From contig JBCBRS010000011.1 in NCBI GenBank assembly GCA_039819545.1, forward strand, positions 45,755-109,754: a stretch of DNA of 64,000 nt, in the 5' to 3' direction. This DNA is from CALLPQ01 sp039819545 (GTDB lineage Bacteria > Pseudomonadota > Alphaproteobacteria > Caulobacterales > Parvularculaceae). Below are positions 19,333 through 28,205 of the stretch, piece after piece (position 1 is the stretch's first letter; every line of letters begins with the position of its first letter). The notes beneath the pieces were generated by a model. It was not told the DNA's origin. It ran no database searches and saw only the letters and a list, made by a program, of their open reading frames with translations. A program made the position numbers and the translations under genes.

Positions 19333-21339
19333 GTGCGATACCCCGCCGTCACGACCCCTCAACGGATAGCCGTGGTGCTTGCGGCTGCCGGCCTTGCGCT
19401 GGTGCCGAGACTCCACGCCAGGGCGCAGACTCCCGTGTCGCCAGGTGTGGTTTCCGCAACCCCTGATCCTCTATTTTTACAAGCGTCCACCGTCTCTGCA
19501 CCTCGTCAAAAACCAAAACGTGTGCGTGAGCGCGCGTTACCATCTCTACCCAGCATAAAGCCGCCTGTCGTTGCGCGTGCCGCTACTAGCAATGCTGCAA
19601 TACCGCCAAATGACGGAAGGGCGGGCGCAGATCAGCTGCCGGGAAGTGATTTCCAAGCCCGCACATCGCGCCTGTTCGTCCGACCGACAGGAGTTGAAAC
19701 GCTAACGCGCACACTACTGCCAATTGCGCAGCCGACATTGCGCGGCGAGGGGTTTCTGTCCCGCGAGGCGGAGCTCCGTACAAAAGATATGAGCCGCCTC
19801 GCTCTGTTTTATCTGGACCATGGTCTTGCCGCTGAAGCCGCTGGCGTTCTTGAGGCGTCTTCGGTACCGCTATCTCCCGCAATGCAAGAGGCGCAGTGGA
19901 CAGCGCGGCTTGCCTTTGATCGCTGTGACAAGGTGATCAACGGCACGGATGCGCTCTCTATACAGATGGAAATAATCGGCGCCACTTGCCTTGCAAAGGT
20001 CGGGCAATATGAAAAGGCGCTGGCCCTTTTTGATGCCGTTGCTGCGGGAACGCGAGCGCTTTCGCCTGTGGTGAAAGCCGAGATGGAACGGCTTGGCCAA
20101 CGCCCTGCAAGGATGCTTGTGGAAAGCCTCATTGAAGCTGGCCGATTAAAAGAGGCCAGCACGCTTCTGCGGCAGTATGTGCTCGCAACGTCTGTGGAGG
20201 ACTGGCAGGCAGAGCGTGTTGCCCTGAACCTCGCCATGCTCGCCGCTCAGCCAGGCACCACGCCAGAAGCAATTGCTGCGATTATGCGGCAGAGCGCGAC
20301 GCTTCCTGCGTATGCGGCGGCAAGACTAAAGGTGCGGAGCCTTCAGTTGCAGCATGTGCGCGGAATGATCACCGGTGATAAAGCGCGCGAGCAGCTGGAG
20401 CCGGTGATGATGGACTGGCGCGGGGGGACGATTGAGCGCGAAGCATTGATGCTATCGGCGTCGCTCGCCGCCGAGAGCAACCATATGGTACAAGCATTCG
20501 CAGATTATCGCCGGGCCCTGATAAAGTTTGGCGATAGCGATGCGGCGCACGAGGCAGAAGACAGCTTGCAGGACCTACTGAAGCAAGTGTTCGATGGCGA
20601 TGGCGGGGTATCGGTTCTTCAGGCTACGGCTCTTTTCTACGAGAATATTGATTTACTGGCGCCCGGCGCTGGTGGTGATGCGCAGATTCGCGCCATTGCA
20701 AACCGTCTGGTGGCGCTCGATCTCTTGACTGAGGCCGCAGAGCTTCTCTCGCATCAAACATTTGCGCGGCTCCGCGGCGCGCCGCGCGCCGAGGTGGCAA
20801 CGATCCTTGCCCAAATTCATCTTGATAATGATGACCCGCAATACGCCTTGGAGGTATTGCAACGCTCGCGGATTACAGGTCTGCCCGCGCCTCTCGTGGC
20901 AAGACGCCGCCAATTGGAGGCAACAGCCCTATGGCAAACCGGGCGCCATGATCGCGCGGTTGCCCGTCTTGACCGCGAAAACCCATTGTCATCCGCTGAC
21001 CGTCTTCTAAAAGCGCAAATCCTTGCCGATATGGGGGATATGCCGGGCGCGCAGCCCTTGCTTTTCGCCGAGGCGGTGCAACGTCTGTCAGCACCCGCTC
21101 TGGTCGCCGATGACGAGGCCTTGATCCTGCGCACCATGATCGCCACGGTTGAGGCGGGCAAGATTGAGGATCAAGTATTGCTTGTCTCCATGGCCCGGGC
21201 GCGGCTAGACGGTCGGCCTATCATGGGGCTGATCGAAACGCTCACTGATCCGGCCCGTCTGCGAGACTTTCCCACTGCCTATCGGGCTTGGCTTGCCGAT
21301 TATGAGCAAAGCGGTGCTGGCACTGACCCCGGTATTTGA
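19333..21339 (+). CDS. Large periplasmic helical-repeat protein, motility-linked
   Basis: An uncharacterised 668-residue protein starting with GTG three bases after the MotE-like gene. A Sec signal peptide ends near residue 31 (LHARA-Q). A Pro/Arg-rich linker (about 32-115) precedes a long alpha-helical repeat region (about 140-650) with TPR/Sel1-like pairs such as MSRLALFYLDHGLAAEAAGVL, VGQYEKALALFDAVAAG and RLKEASTLLRQYVLA. No enzyme motif is visible. Position and chaperone neighbour suggest a MotC-like periplasmic motor accessory protein, although rhizobial MotC is shorter. It is the last gene of the fliL operon. Confidence 0.72.
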   Translation: MRYPAVTTPQRIAVVLAAAGLALVPRLHARAQTPVSPGVVSATPDPLFLQASTVSAPRQKPKRVRERALPSLPSIKPPVVARAATSNAAIPPNDGRAGADQLPGSDFQARTSRLFVRPTGVETLTRTLLPIAQPTLRGEGFLSREAELRTKDMSRLALFYLDHGLAAEAAGVLEASSVPLSPAMQEAQWTARLAFDRCDKVINGTDALSIQMEIIGATCLAKVGQYEKALALFDAVAAGTRALSPVVKAEMERLGQRPARMLVESLIEAGRLKEASTLLRQYVLATSVEDWQAERVALNLAMLAAQPGTTPEAIAAIMRQSATLPAYAAARLKVRSLQLQHVRGMITGDKAREQLEPVMMDWRGGTIEREALMLSASLAAESNHMVQAFADYRRALIKFGDSDAAHEAEDSLQDLLKQVFDGDGGVSVLQATALFYENIDLLAPGAGGDAQIRAIANRLVALDLLTEAAELLSHQTFARLRGAPRAEVATILAQIHLDNDDPQYALEVLQRSRITGLPAPLVARRRQLEATALWQTGRHDRAVARLDRENPLSSADRLLKAQILADMGDMPGAQPLLFAEAVQRLSAPALVADDEALILRTMIATVEAGKIEDQVLLVSMARARLDGRPIMGLIETLTDPARLRDFPTAYRAWLADYEQSGAGTDPGI

Positions 21340-21350
21340 TCTGCTCTTTT

Positions 21351-21716
21351 TCAATAAGCCTTTGGGTGCGGCACCGCTTCATAGTCCGCTGGTGTGAAAC
21401 GCGGTGTACAGATGACCAGGAAAATTAGGTCGCCATCCCCGTTGTTTGAAATCGACTGCACAGTGCCGGGCACAATGGGCACGCTGTCGCCAACCGTCAC
21501 GTCAAACTGCATGCCTTCTAGAACCATTGTGCCGTGCCCCTGCTCAATGATGTAGGTCTCTGCCACGCTAAGCCGATGCGCCTGTGTGGTCCGGCGCGGG
21601 GGAAGACGGCAACGGGCTACCGATAGGTCCGGCTTGTCCGCGCTATTGAGGAGTTCGGTGACAAAAAGGCCTTCGCTTATCCAGACCTCGTGCGTATTTT
21701 CAGCTTGTATTTTCAC
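21351..21716 (-). CDS. Small single-domain cupin protein
   Basis: A 121-residue protein consisting of one beta-barrel cupin. Motif 1 is represented by QAHRLSVAETYIIEQGHGTMVLEG and motif 2 by GDSVPIVPGTVQSISNNG. The first motif has one His and one Glu, but the second lacks the usual His, so a metal site may be incomplete. It is convergent with the flagellar repeat protein and divergent from the amidohydrolase. Sensor, isomerase and storage-type roles all occur among cupins, and nothing here decides between them. Confidence 0.8.
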   Translation of the reverse strand: MKIQAENTHEVWISEGLFVTELLNSADKPDLSVARCRLPPRRTTQAHRLSVAETYIIEQGHGTMVLEGMQFDVTVGDSVPIVPGTVQSISNNGDGDLIFLVICTPRFTPADYEAVPHPKAY

Positions 21717-21779
21717 GGTGACCTTTTACCCCATGACCTCTGAACACGTGCGGCCCGACAAAGGGCCAGGAAGACAAGA

Positions 21780-23198
21780 ATGTTGTCAAAACTCTTTCGC
21801 ACGCAAAAACCGACTGTGCCATCCCCGGCAAGTGCCGACAGCCCAACCATGACGGCGCCCTATGATGGGCCGGTAGATTTGTTTTTTGAGGGTGCAACGC
21901 TGGTCACCGTCAATGACGCCGACGATATCATTACCGATGGCGCCATTGCTGTGGCCGATGGCGCTATCGTTGCGATTGGCCTCGCCAGTGAATTTGCCGC
22001 TCTTCGTGACCGGGCGGTGACGCACGTCGATTCGGCGGGTAAGATGATCATGCCGGGCCTGATCAACACCCACTGCCATGCGGGCGATAGCCTCTTTCGC
22101 GGGCTTGTGGAGGGGCTTGCGCTCGAACCGTGGCTGGAAAAGCTCTGGATTGCAGAGAGTGGGACGCTCGATCCGGCGCGCACACGGCTTGGCTCGCTTC
22201 TGGGGTATGCAGAAAATGTGATGGGCGGTGTCACCACCGTTATGGATATGTTCTGGCATCCTGATCAGCTTGTTGCCGCCGCCGCCAACATCGGCATCAG
22301 GGTTGCAACGGGTCCCATCTTTTTTGATCCGCCGGGGATCGATGGTCTTCAGCATACCGACCGCGAGAAGGCAGCAAGAGCTTTTTTTGAGGCGTTTGAC
22401 AGCCACGATCATTTGATCAGGACCATTTGCGCCCATGGCGCCTATACCGTATCCGCGGAAAACCTGACCGTGGCCCAAATGATTCAAGAAGAAGCGCGTG
22501 CCCTCCTGACCATCCATGCGGCGGAGACGCGGGCGGAACAGCAAACTGTGATGGATCAATATGGCCGCTCCGTCATCAATCATCTCGATGAATTGGGATT
22601 GCTCACACCAAAAACCGTGCTGGCCCACTGTGTCCATGTGGATGACGAGGAAATGGCGATCATTGCACGTTCAGGCGCAAGCGTTTCTCACAACCCGGCG
22701 TCAAACCTGAAGCTTGGCTCCGGCATTGCGCCAATCCCTGCATTGATCGACAAGGGTGCCCTCGTGGCACTTGGTACGGACGGGGCGGTGAGTGGCAACG
22801 ATCTCGATATGTGGAAGTCTATTCGCCTTGCGGCGACCTTGCACAATGGCGCGAACGAAAATCCGTCGGCAGTTTCAGCCCTTGAGGCCATCCGTATGGC
22901 AACCATCAACGGTGCCCGCGCGCTTGGGATTGACGGTGAGACGGGTAGTCTTGTGACCGGTAAACGCGCCGATCTTATCGTCCTTGATCCGGATCAGGTC
23001 CATGCCGTCCCCGTGTTTGATCCCCTGCATTATCTGGCCTATTCGGCCTCCCATCAAGATGTGCGCGATGTCTACGCCGCCGGTCAACCTTTGATGAAAG
23101 ACAGAGTACTGACAAAAATCGACTTCGGCGAACTACTGGCGGAGGTGAAGGCGCTGATCCCCCACATTCGGCAAACCCTTGAGGGCTCGACATCATGA
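21780..23198 (+). CDS. Amidohydrolase, MTA/SAH- or purine-nucleoside-deaminase type
   Basis: A metal-dependent hydrolase of the MtaD/TrzN/SsnA branch. Metal ligands are His98 and His100 in NTHCHAGDS, a His in IHAAETRAEQ, a His in LAHCVHVDDEE and the Asp in LGTDGAVSGND. SHNPASNLKLGSGIAPI is characteristic of S-adenosylhomocysteine, methylthioadenosine and adenosine deaminases. An N-terminal 27-residue extension precedes the beta domain; an internal ATG at 21849 would remove most of it, but AGGAAG lies just before the ATG at 21780. It overlaps the downstream phosphorylase gene by 4 bases, so deamination followed by phosphorolysis is the likely pathway. Substrate is inferred. Confidence 0.82.
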   Translation: MLSKLFRTQKPTVPSPASADSPTMTAPYDGPVDLFFEGATLVTVNDADDIITDGAIAVADGAIVAIGLASEFAALRDRAVTHVDSAGKMIMPGLINTHCHAGDSLFRGLVEGLALEPWLEKLWIAESGTLDPARTRLGSLLGYAENVMGGVTTVMDMFWHPDQLVAAAANIGIRVATGPIFFDPPGIDGLQHTDREKAARAFFEAFDSHDHLIRTICAHGAYTVSAENLTVAQMIQEEARALLTIHAAETRAEQQTVMDQYGRSVINHLDELGLLTPKTVLAHCVHVDDEEMAIIARSGASVSHNPASNLKLGSGIAPIPALIDKGALVALGTDGAVSGNDLDMWKSIRLAATLHNGANENPSAVSALEAIRMATINGARALGIDGETGSLVTGKRADLIVLDPDQVHAVPVFDPLHYLAYSASHQDVRDVYAAGQPLMKDRVLTKIDFGELLAEVKALIPHIRQTLEGSTS

Positions 23199-24064
23199 CG
23201 GCGCTGACCGAGGGTCAAATCGCGTCGCCGCTTGCTGCCCGGGTGGCTACAGCGCACGCCAGTGCCGGCGACGCATTCACCGGCGCAAGCATTGGGCTTA
23301 TTCTCGGTAGTGGGCTTGACGGTCTTGCCGATGATATTGCCGTCGAGCACAGCGTAGAGACCAGCGCAATCACGGGCCTGCGTCCCAGTACGGCGCCAAG
23401 TCACCGGGGCCGTCTTGTCCGCGGTATGCTCTTCGGTCAGCCGGTGCTTGCACTCCAGGGGCGGGTTCATCTTTATGAGGGCTATAGCGCCCTTGATGTG
23501 GCGATGCCCGTCTATCTGATGGCAGCGCTGGGCGTCGAGACGCTGATTATCACGAATGCCGCCGGTGGTCTGAACCCTGACTATCAACCGGGTAACGTTG
23601 TCTTGATCCGTGATCATCTCAATATGACCGGGCACAATCCGCTGGCGGGTGTCGATGCCCCCGAGATTGGGTTGCGTTTTCCGGATATGTCGTGCGCCTA
23701 TGACCCCGCCTTGCGGTCCACGTTGATGGACGCCGCCAACCGGGCAGGGCACCCCCTCACCGAGGGTATTTATGCTGGTGTGACCGGCCCATCTCTGGAA
23801 ACGTCTGCCGAACGGCGCATGCTGCGCACCCTTGGCGGCGACCTTGTGGGCATGTCGACGGTGATGGAGGTCATTGCCGCCAATCACGCGAGGCTAAAAG
23901 TTGCGGGTCTGTCAGTGGTCACGAATGCCGCCACGGGCGGCCCTGACCAGCAGCCCGATACCCTCGAAGACGTCCTCGAAAACGCCGCGAAAGGCGCGCG
24001 CGGTATCCGGGAGGTCCTGAAACACGGGCTGCCGATCCTCGCTGGTGACCGGCGACGAGACTGA
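23195..24064 (+). CDS. Purine-nucleoside phosphorylase (trimeric type)
   Basis: Cleaves purine nucleosides with phosphate to free base and ribose-1-phosphate. Phosphate-binding signatures are LGSGLDGLA near the N-terminus, SHRGRLVRG and the GRVHLYEGY motif. TNAAGGLNPDY and GPSLETSAERRM follow. Glu225 in STVMEVIAA and Asn244 in VTNAATG match the Glu/Asn pair that selects 6-oxopurines (inosine, guanosine) over adenosine in the mammalian-type enzyme. The start overlaps the amidohydrolase stop (ATGA). That gene would supply 6-oxo nucleosides by deamination, consistent with this specificity. Confidence 0.93.
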   Translation: MTALTEGQIASPLAARVATAHASAGDAFTGASIGLILGSGLDGLADDIAVEHSVETSAITGLRPSTAPSHRGRLVRGMLFGQPVLALQGRVHLYEGYSALDVAMPVYLMAALGVETLIITNAAGGLNPDYQPGNVVLIRDHLNMTGHNPLAGVDAPEIGLRFPDMSCAYDPALRSTLMDAANRAGHPLTEGIYAGVTGPSLETSAERRMLRTLGGDLVGMSTVMEVIAANHARLKVAGLSVVTNAATGGPDQQPDTLEDVLENAAKGARGIREVLKHGLPILAGDRRRD

Positions 24065-24144
24065 ATAGGCCGCGCAATTCGCTATTCCCCCGCCACAAAG
24101 TTGTCCCCTCCCGGCCCTAACGCTGCCGCGCGCGTGGCGTGGGC

Positions 24145-24173
24145 TTGTCACGCCCGGCGGACTTGGTGATAGT
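24145..24173 (+). promoter_or_regulatory. Possible sigma-70 promoter of chvI
   Basis: TTGTCA (24145-24150) and GATAGT (24168-24173) are 17 bases apart and would start a transcript with about 50 untranslated bases before chvI. Each box matches consensus at four or five of six positions. Confidence 0.4.
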
Positions 24174-24232
24174 CTACGCCACCACAATGCTGCCACATTG
24201 ACGCGAGCGGCGTGCAAAAAGGAACAAAGCCC

Positions 24233-24925
24233 ATGGCCGTAATTACGCTGGTCGATGATGATGAGAATATTTTGACCTCGGTCTCCATGGCGCTGGAGGC
24301 GGAAGGCCATAAAGTTGATACCTTTGAAGACGGGGCGGCAGCGCTGAAGCATGTGACCGATACGCCGCCGGATTTGATCGTCTCGGACATCAAGATGCCC
24401 ACCATGGATGGGATGGAGCTTTTGCGCCGGGTGCGTCAGACCTCCAGCTTGCCGCTGATTTTTCTGACCTCGAAGGACGAAGAAATAGACGAGGTTCTTG
24501 GCCTGACCATGGGCGCCGATGACTACGTAAAAAAGCCCTTTTCCCTGCGCCTGTTGATGGAGCGCGTGAAAACCGTGCTACGCCGGGCGCAAGCGCCGGA
24601 AACGCCGACCCCGGAAGAAGAGAAAAAGATCATGCGCCGGGGCGACCTGACGCTCGACCCCATGCGTCATGCCTGTAACTGGAAAGAACAGCCCGTAACC
24701 TTAACCGTAACGGAATTTCTAATCCTCGAAGCGCTTGCCCAGCGGCCCGGTTTTGTGAAGACCCGGGACTCGCTTATGGATGCTGCTTATGATGACCAGA
24801 TCTATGTGGATGATCGCACCATCGACAGCCATATCAAACGGATCCGGAAAAAATTCCGCATGGTCGATACCGAATTCGATGCCATCGAAACGCTTTATGG
24901 CGTTGGCTACAAATATAAAGACTGA
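24233..24925 (+). CDS. chvI: Response regulator ChvI (OmpR family)
   Basis: The transcription factor of the ChvG/ChvI envelope and acid-stress system. The receiver domain has the acidic cluster Asp8-Asp9-Asp10, phosphoacceptor Asp52 in IVSDIKMP, a Thr/Ser in FLTSKDEE, and Lys in YVKKPFS. The C-terminal winged helix includes LTVTEFLILEALAQRPG and IDSHIKRIRKKF. The ATG at 24233 has AAAGGAAC upstream and gives 230 residues, close to the family's length. The sensor gene follows after 40 bases, and the PTS-Ntr genes follow that, the conserved alphaproteobacterial order. Confidence 0.95.
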   Translation: MAVITLVDDDENILTSVSMALEAEGHKVDTFEDGAAALKHVTDTPPDLIVSDIKMPTMDGMELLRRVRQTSSLPLIFLTSKDEEIDEVLGLTMGADDYVKKPFSLRLLMERVKTVLRRAQAPETPTPEEEKKIMRRGDLTLDPMRHACNWKEQPVTLTVTEFLILEALAQRPGFVKTRDSLMDAAYDDQIYVDDRTIDSHIKRIRKKFRMVDTEFDAIETLYGVGYKYKD

Positions 24926-24965
24926 CGGGGCGCCGGATGGCGGTTCGCGTTGAGCAGGGGCCAGC

Positions 24966-26819
24966 ATGGGCGACACAGCGGAACAGCCCGATCATCAAGC
25001 CACCGGCAAGGATCGGTCTATTGTACCGACGAAACGGACCCGGGCACGCTTTGCTGTTTCGCGGCTGACGCTCACCATCGTCCTTACCAATCTGATCAGC
25101 CTGATCTTGCTGTTCTTTGGCGCACTGTCCTTAAATCAGTACCGGGACGGTCTGGTGGAAAGTAAGCTGGAAGGGGTGCGCGCTCAGGCTCAGATTATTG
25201 CCGACATTATGGCCCAAGTGGCCATTGACGAGGCGTTATGCCAGGTCGACGAATTTGACGCCATTGACACCAAAGCACCCGCTGACCTGCCGTCGGTTGG
25301 TGGCTCTGCAGATATCCTCAGCAATACTGAGCCCTGCCGCCTGTCACTGGTGCCGAGCGATGTCCGCGAGGTCTTCAACCGCGTCTGGGATAGTTTTGAG
25401 GGGCGCGTGCGTATCTTTAACGCTCCCGATAACCGGTTTGATCCGCCGGTCCAGGACGCCGGTACGTTGCTCCTCGAAGATGTGGTTTTGCGCGAAGACC
25501 GCATTCTTGAGGTTGAACTGCCAACCATTGAGCGGATGCCCGCCGATACCGAATTGATCAACAATCTCTCCTGGCGCGACCGGGTCTTGCAGTCTTTGTT
25601 CTCCAATAGCTATCGCCGCCAGGCTGCGCGTATCTCTATTGAAGATGAGTTGAATGCGGCTCTGCGGGCCTCACCTTTTGATGATGAACGCGGTGCAGCG
25701 CGCGTCAGACTCGATGAAAATGGGGAGCTTGTCGCCTCTGTTTCTGTTCCTATACGGAAGGTACAGGCGATCTATGGGATCGTCACGGCAGAGATTGGCG
25801 GTATTGATGCGCTGGTCCTGAACGCCCGTCTCGCGATCTTGCCGTTGTTTGGTATGGCCTGCGCGGCAACCGTCTTGGCCGCGCTGATGCTCACCGCAAC
25901 CATTGCCCAGCCCATTCGGCAATTGGCCACGGCGGCCGACAAGGTCCGCGAGGGGATATCCGCAGCGGGCCGCGCGAGGATACCGGTTTTTGCCAATCGG
26001 CGTGACGAAATTGGCGAGCTTTCCAAATCGCTCAAGGCAATGACACAGACGATTTATGCGCGCATGGAAGCAATTGAAAGTTTTGCGGCGGATGTTTCCC
26101 ACGAGTTGAAAAATCCGCTGACTTCTATCCGCAGTGCGGTAGAAACCCTTGATATCGCTACGAAGCCAGAGGCGCGCGAAAAACTCCTCGGTGTGATCAA
26201 AAAAGATGTGGCCCGAATGGACCGCTTGATCACTGATATCTCCAATGCCTCGCGTCTTGATGCGGAACTCGCTCGCGAAGCACGCGAAATTGTTGATCTT
26301 GACCGGCTGCTCAACGATATCACCGGGCTTTATATGGTCACCGAAAAAGAAGGTATCGCCAGGGTGAGCTATGGGCGTCTTGCGGGTCATCTGTCTGCGT
26401 CTTACGTGCTCGGTAATCCGGCGGCATTGGGTCAGGTCTTCCGTAATCTGATTGATAATGCACGCTCTTTCTCTCCTGCCGACCGTCCGGTACGCGTGCA
26501 GCTTGGCGGACAACGAGAGACAAAAGTGGTACGGGTGGTGATTGATGATGACGGTCCCGGTGTTCCGCCTGAAACACTCGAGTCCATTTTCAACAGGTTC
26601 TATACAAAGCGCCCGGCGGGCACCGTCTTTGGTAATAACTCAGGGCTCGGTCTCGCGATCTCCCGCCAGATTATTAATGCCCATGGCGGACGCATCTGGG
26701 CAGAGAACCGTCTTGTACCGCCATCAGCCGCGATGACCGGTACCGAACAAACCGCCCCACAAATCGCCCCACAAATCGTTGGTGCCCGGTTTATTGTTGA
26801 ACTGCCCCTCGCGGGATAG
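24966..26819 (+). CDS. chvG: Sensor histidine kinase ChvG (ExoS)
   Basis: The inner-membrane sensor kinase for ChvI. Residues 1-30 are cytoplasmic and basic, and the first membrane helix is about 31-52. A large periplasmic domain (about 55-270) is followed by a second helix (about 275-300) and a HAMP segment. The H-box has His379 in DVSHELKNPLTS. The ATPase domain shows NLIDNARSFSPADRP, DDGPGVP, FNRFYTKRP and GLGLAISRQI. In other alphaproteobacteria the periplasmic repressor ExoR restrains this kinase; exoR is not visible here. The C-terminus has a small Thr/Pro/Gln-rich insertion. Confidence 0.95.
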   Translation: MGDTAEQPDHQATGKDRSIVPTKRTRARFAVSRLTLTIVLTNLISLILLFFGALSLNQYRDGLVESKLEGVRAQAQIIADIMAQVAIDEALCQVDEFDAIDTKAPADLPSVGGSADILSNTEPCRLSLVPSDVREVFNRVWDSFEGRVRIFNAPDNRFDPPVQDAGTLLLEDVVLREDRILEVELPTIERMPADTELINNLSWRDRVLQSLFSNSYRRQAARISIEDELNAALRASPFDDERGAARVRLDENGELVASVSVPIRKVQAIYGIVTAEIGGIDALVLNARLAILPLFGMACAATVLAALMLTATIAQPIRQLATAADKVREGISAAGRARIPVFANRRDEIGELSKSLKAMTQTIYARMEAIESFAADVSHELKNPLTSIRSAVETLDIATKPEAREKLLGVIKKDVARMDRLITDISNASRLDAELAREAREIVDLDRLLNDITGLYMVTEKEGIARVSYGRLAGHLSASYVLGNPAALGQVFRNLIDNARSFSPADRPVRVQLGGQRETKVVRVVIDDDGPGVPPETLESIFNRFYTKRPAGTVFGNNSGLGLAISRQIINAHGGRIWAENRLVPPSAAMTGTEQTAPQIAPQIVGARFIVELPLAG

Positions 26820-26823
26820 AGGC

Positions 26824-27321
26824 GTGCCCTTGACCCTCCATGCAACCGCCGTCGCCCTTGCCCTTGACCGGGATGGCCCGTTGATTGGTGTTCTGATCAC
26901 AGGCGTATCTGGCTTGGGTAAATCGAGCCTCGCAATCGCCCTGATCGAACAGTGCCCTTGGCGGCGCACCGCCCTCGTGGCTGATGACGTGGTTGAGGTT
27001 ACGGCGGTTGGCAATAGCTGGGTCGCCCGCGCGACCGGGCCCATGACGGGGCAGATTGAGGTGCGTGGGTTTGGTCCGGTGCCCGTGCGCGCAGTCAAGG
27101 CTGCCCGGTTGCACTTTGCTCTCGCCGTGCAGGCGGAAAGACCCCCGCGGCTTTACACGCGCCAAGACATGACGGCCGGGCAAGAGGTCGGACAAAAGGC
27201 TGCGATGCCCCCTATGGCGAACCTGCTGCGCGTACCGTTTTGGGCTGAAAATGCTGCGATTTACCATGCCCGCGTCCGGATTATCGCGCGGGCAATTTTG
27301 GCTGGACAAATCCCATCGTGA
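26824..27321 (+). CDS. hprK: Short HPr kinase/phosphorylase
   Basis: Phosphorylates a regulatory serine in HPr. Only the C-terminal catalytic domain is present (165 residues against about 310 in Firmicutes), as is normal in alphaproteobacteria. The Walker A motif GVSGLGKSS has Lys33, and ALVADDVVEV is the strand before the catalytic region; GFGPVPV corresponds to the family signature region. It starts with GTG five bases after chvG, and an alternative TTG at 26779 overlaps chvG. The matching serine of HPr is present two genes downstream. Confidence 0.88.
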   Translation: MPLTLHATAVALALDRDGPLIGVLITGVSGLGKSSLAIALIEQCPWRRTALVADDVVEVTAVGNSWVARATGPMTGQIEVRGFGPVPVRAVKAARLHFALAVQAERPPRLYTRQDMTAGQEVGQKAAMPPMANLLRVPFWAENAAIYHARVRIIARAILAGQIPS

Positions 27322-27377
27322 CGCGCTTTTATACTGGGCTAAGCGCGCCCGTGGCGTGGTCACATGCAGGATAAAGC

Positions 27378-27788
27378 ATGATTGGAATCGTAGTGGTCAC
27401 CCATGGCCGCCTAGCTGACGAATTTGTCTCGGCCATGGAGCATGTGGTTGGCCCGCAGCAGCAACTCAAAGCGGTCTGCATCGGCGCCGATGACGACATG
27501 GAACAGCGCCGCGAAGATATTCTGAAAGCGGCCGAGGCGGTGAATGACGAAAGCGGCGTCATTATTCTCACCGATATGTTTGGCGGTACCCCGTCCAACC
27601 TGGCGATTTCGGTGATGGAAAAAGCGGGTGCGGAGGTGATCGCCGGGATCAATCTTCCCATGCTGATCAAATTGGCGTCTATCCGCACCGAAAAAGACCT
27701 CGAGGCATCGGTAAAGGCGGCGCATGAGGCTGGAAAAAAATACATCAACGTGGCGAGCTGGGTTCTCTCTGGTAATGTCGAAGGCTAA
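27378..27788 (+). CDS. PTS EIIA component, mannose-family type
   Basis: A phosphocarrier of the sugar-independent PTS. The phosphorylatable histidine is His9 in IVVVTHGRLA. DDMEQRRE and ILTDMFGGTPSNLA are family signatures. There is no EIIB or EIIC in the window, so this is a regulatory EIIA receiving phosphate from HPr and probably reporting PEP/glutamine status to other proteins, as in related ManX-type EIIAs beside chvG. It overlaps the HPr gene by 14 bases. Confidence 0.92.
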   Translation: MIGIVVVTHGRLADEFVSAMEHVVGPQQQLKAVCIGADDDMEQRREDILKAAEAVNDESGVIILTDMFGGTPSNLAISVMEKAGAEVIAGINLPMLIKLASIRTEKDLEASVKAAHEAGKKYINVASWVLSGNVEG

Positions 27789-28104
27789 CGACACGCCAGC
27801 AGGGCACACTGATGCCGGGTTGCCGCAAACCGGTCCGGTGGAGGCGCGAGCCGTCCTGCGCAATCGGCGCGGTTTACATGCCCGGGCTTCGGCAAAGTTC
27901 TGCGCCGTTGCCTCGGCGTGGGACGCGAGAGTCCGGGTGACTAAAGATGGGTATGAGGTTGGAGGGTGCTCGATCATGGGCTTGCTTACCCTCGGTGCCG
28001 GAGTGGGAGAGGCGATCACGATTGCGGCCACCGGGCCACAAGCCAGCGAAGCGGTCGATGCCCTTGTCAGGCTTATGGAAGACAGGTTTGGTGAGAAAGA
28101 ATAA
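27775..28104 (+). CDS. ptsH: Phosphocarrier protein HPr
   Basis: Takes phosphate from enzyme I (not in the window) on His35 in RRGLHARASAKF and passes it to EIIA. The regulatory serine is Ser66 in GGCSIMGLL. The His-to-Ser distance of 31 equals the canonical His15-to-Ser46 distance, so it should be a substrate of the HprK encoded upstream. The chosen ATG at 27775 lies inside the EIIA gene and leaves a 20-residue N-terminal extension rich in Pro/Gly/Thr not found in classical HPr. It is the last gene of the chvI-chvG-hprK-EIIA-ptsH cluster. Confidence 0.92.
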   Translation: MSKANDTPAGHTDAGLPQTGPVEARAVLRNRRGLHARASAKFCAVASAWDARVRVTKDGYEVGGCSIMGLLTLGAGVGEAITIAATGPQASEAVDALVRLMEDRFGEKE

Positions 28105-28147
28105 CATGCGGGTGCGGTCTTAAAACACAATTGGGACGAGCTTTTCG

Positions 28148-28176
28148 TTGACAGGCCTCTGTGAAAATCTTATTCC
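28148..28176 (+). promoter_or_regulatory. Sigma-70 promoter of rpmJ
   Basis: A perfect -35 box TTGACA (28148-28153) is followed after 17 bases by TATTCC (28171-28176). It would give a short 20 to 25-base leader before the rpmJ ATG. Confidence 0.6.
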
Positions 28177-28205
28177 CACCGCTCAGAATAATGACAGGTG
28201 ACACC

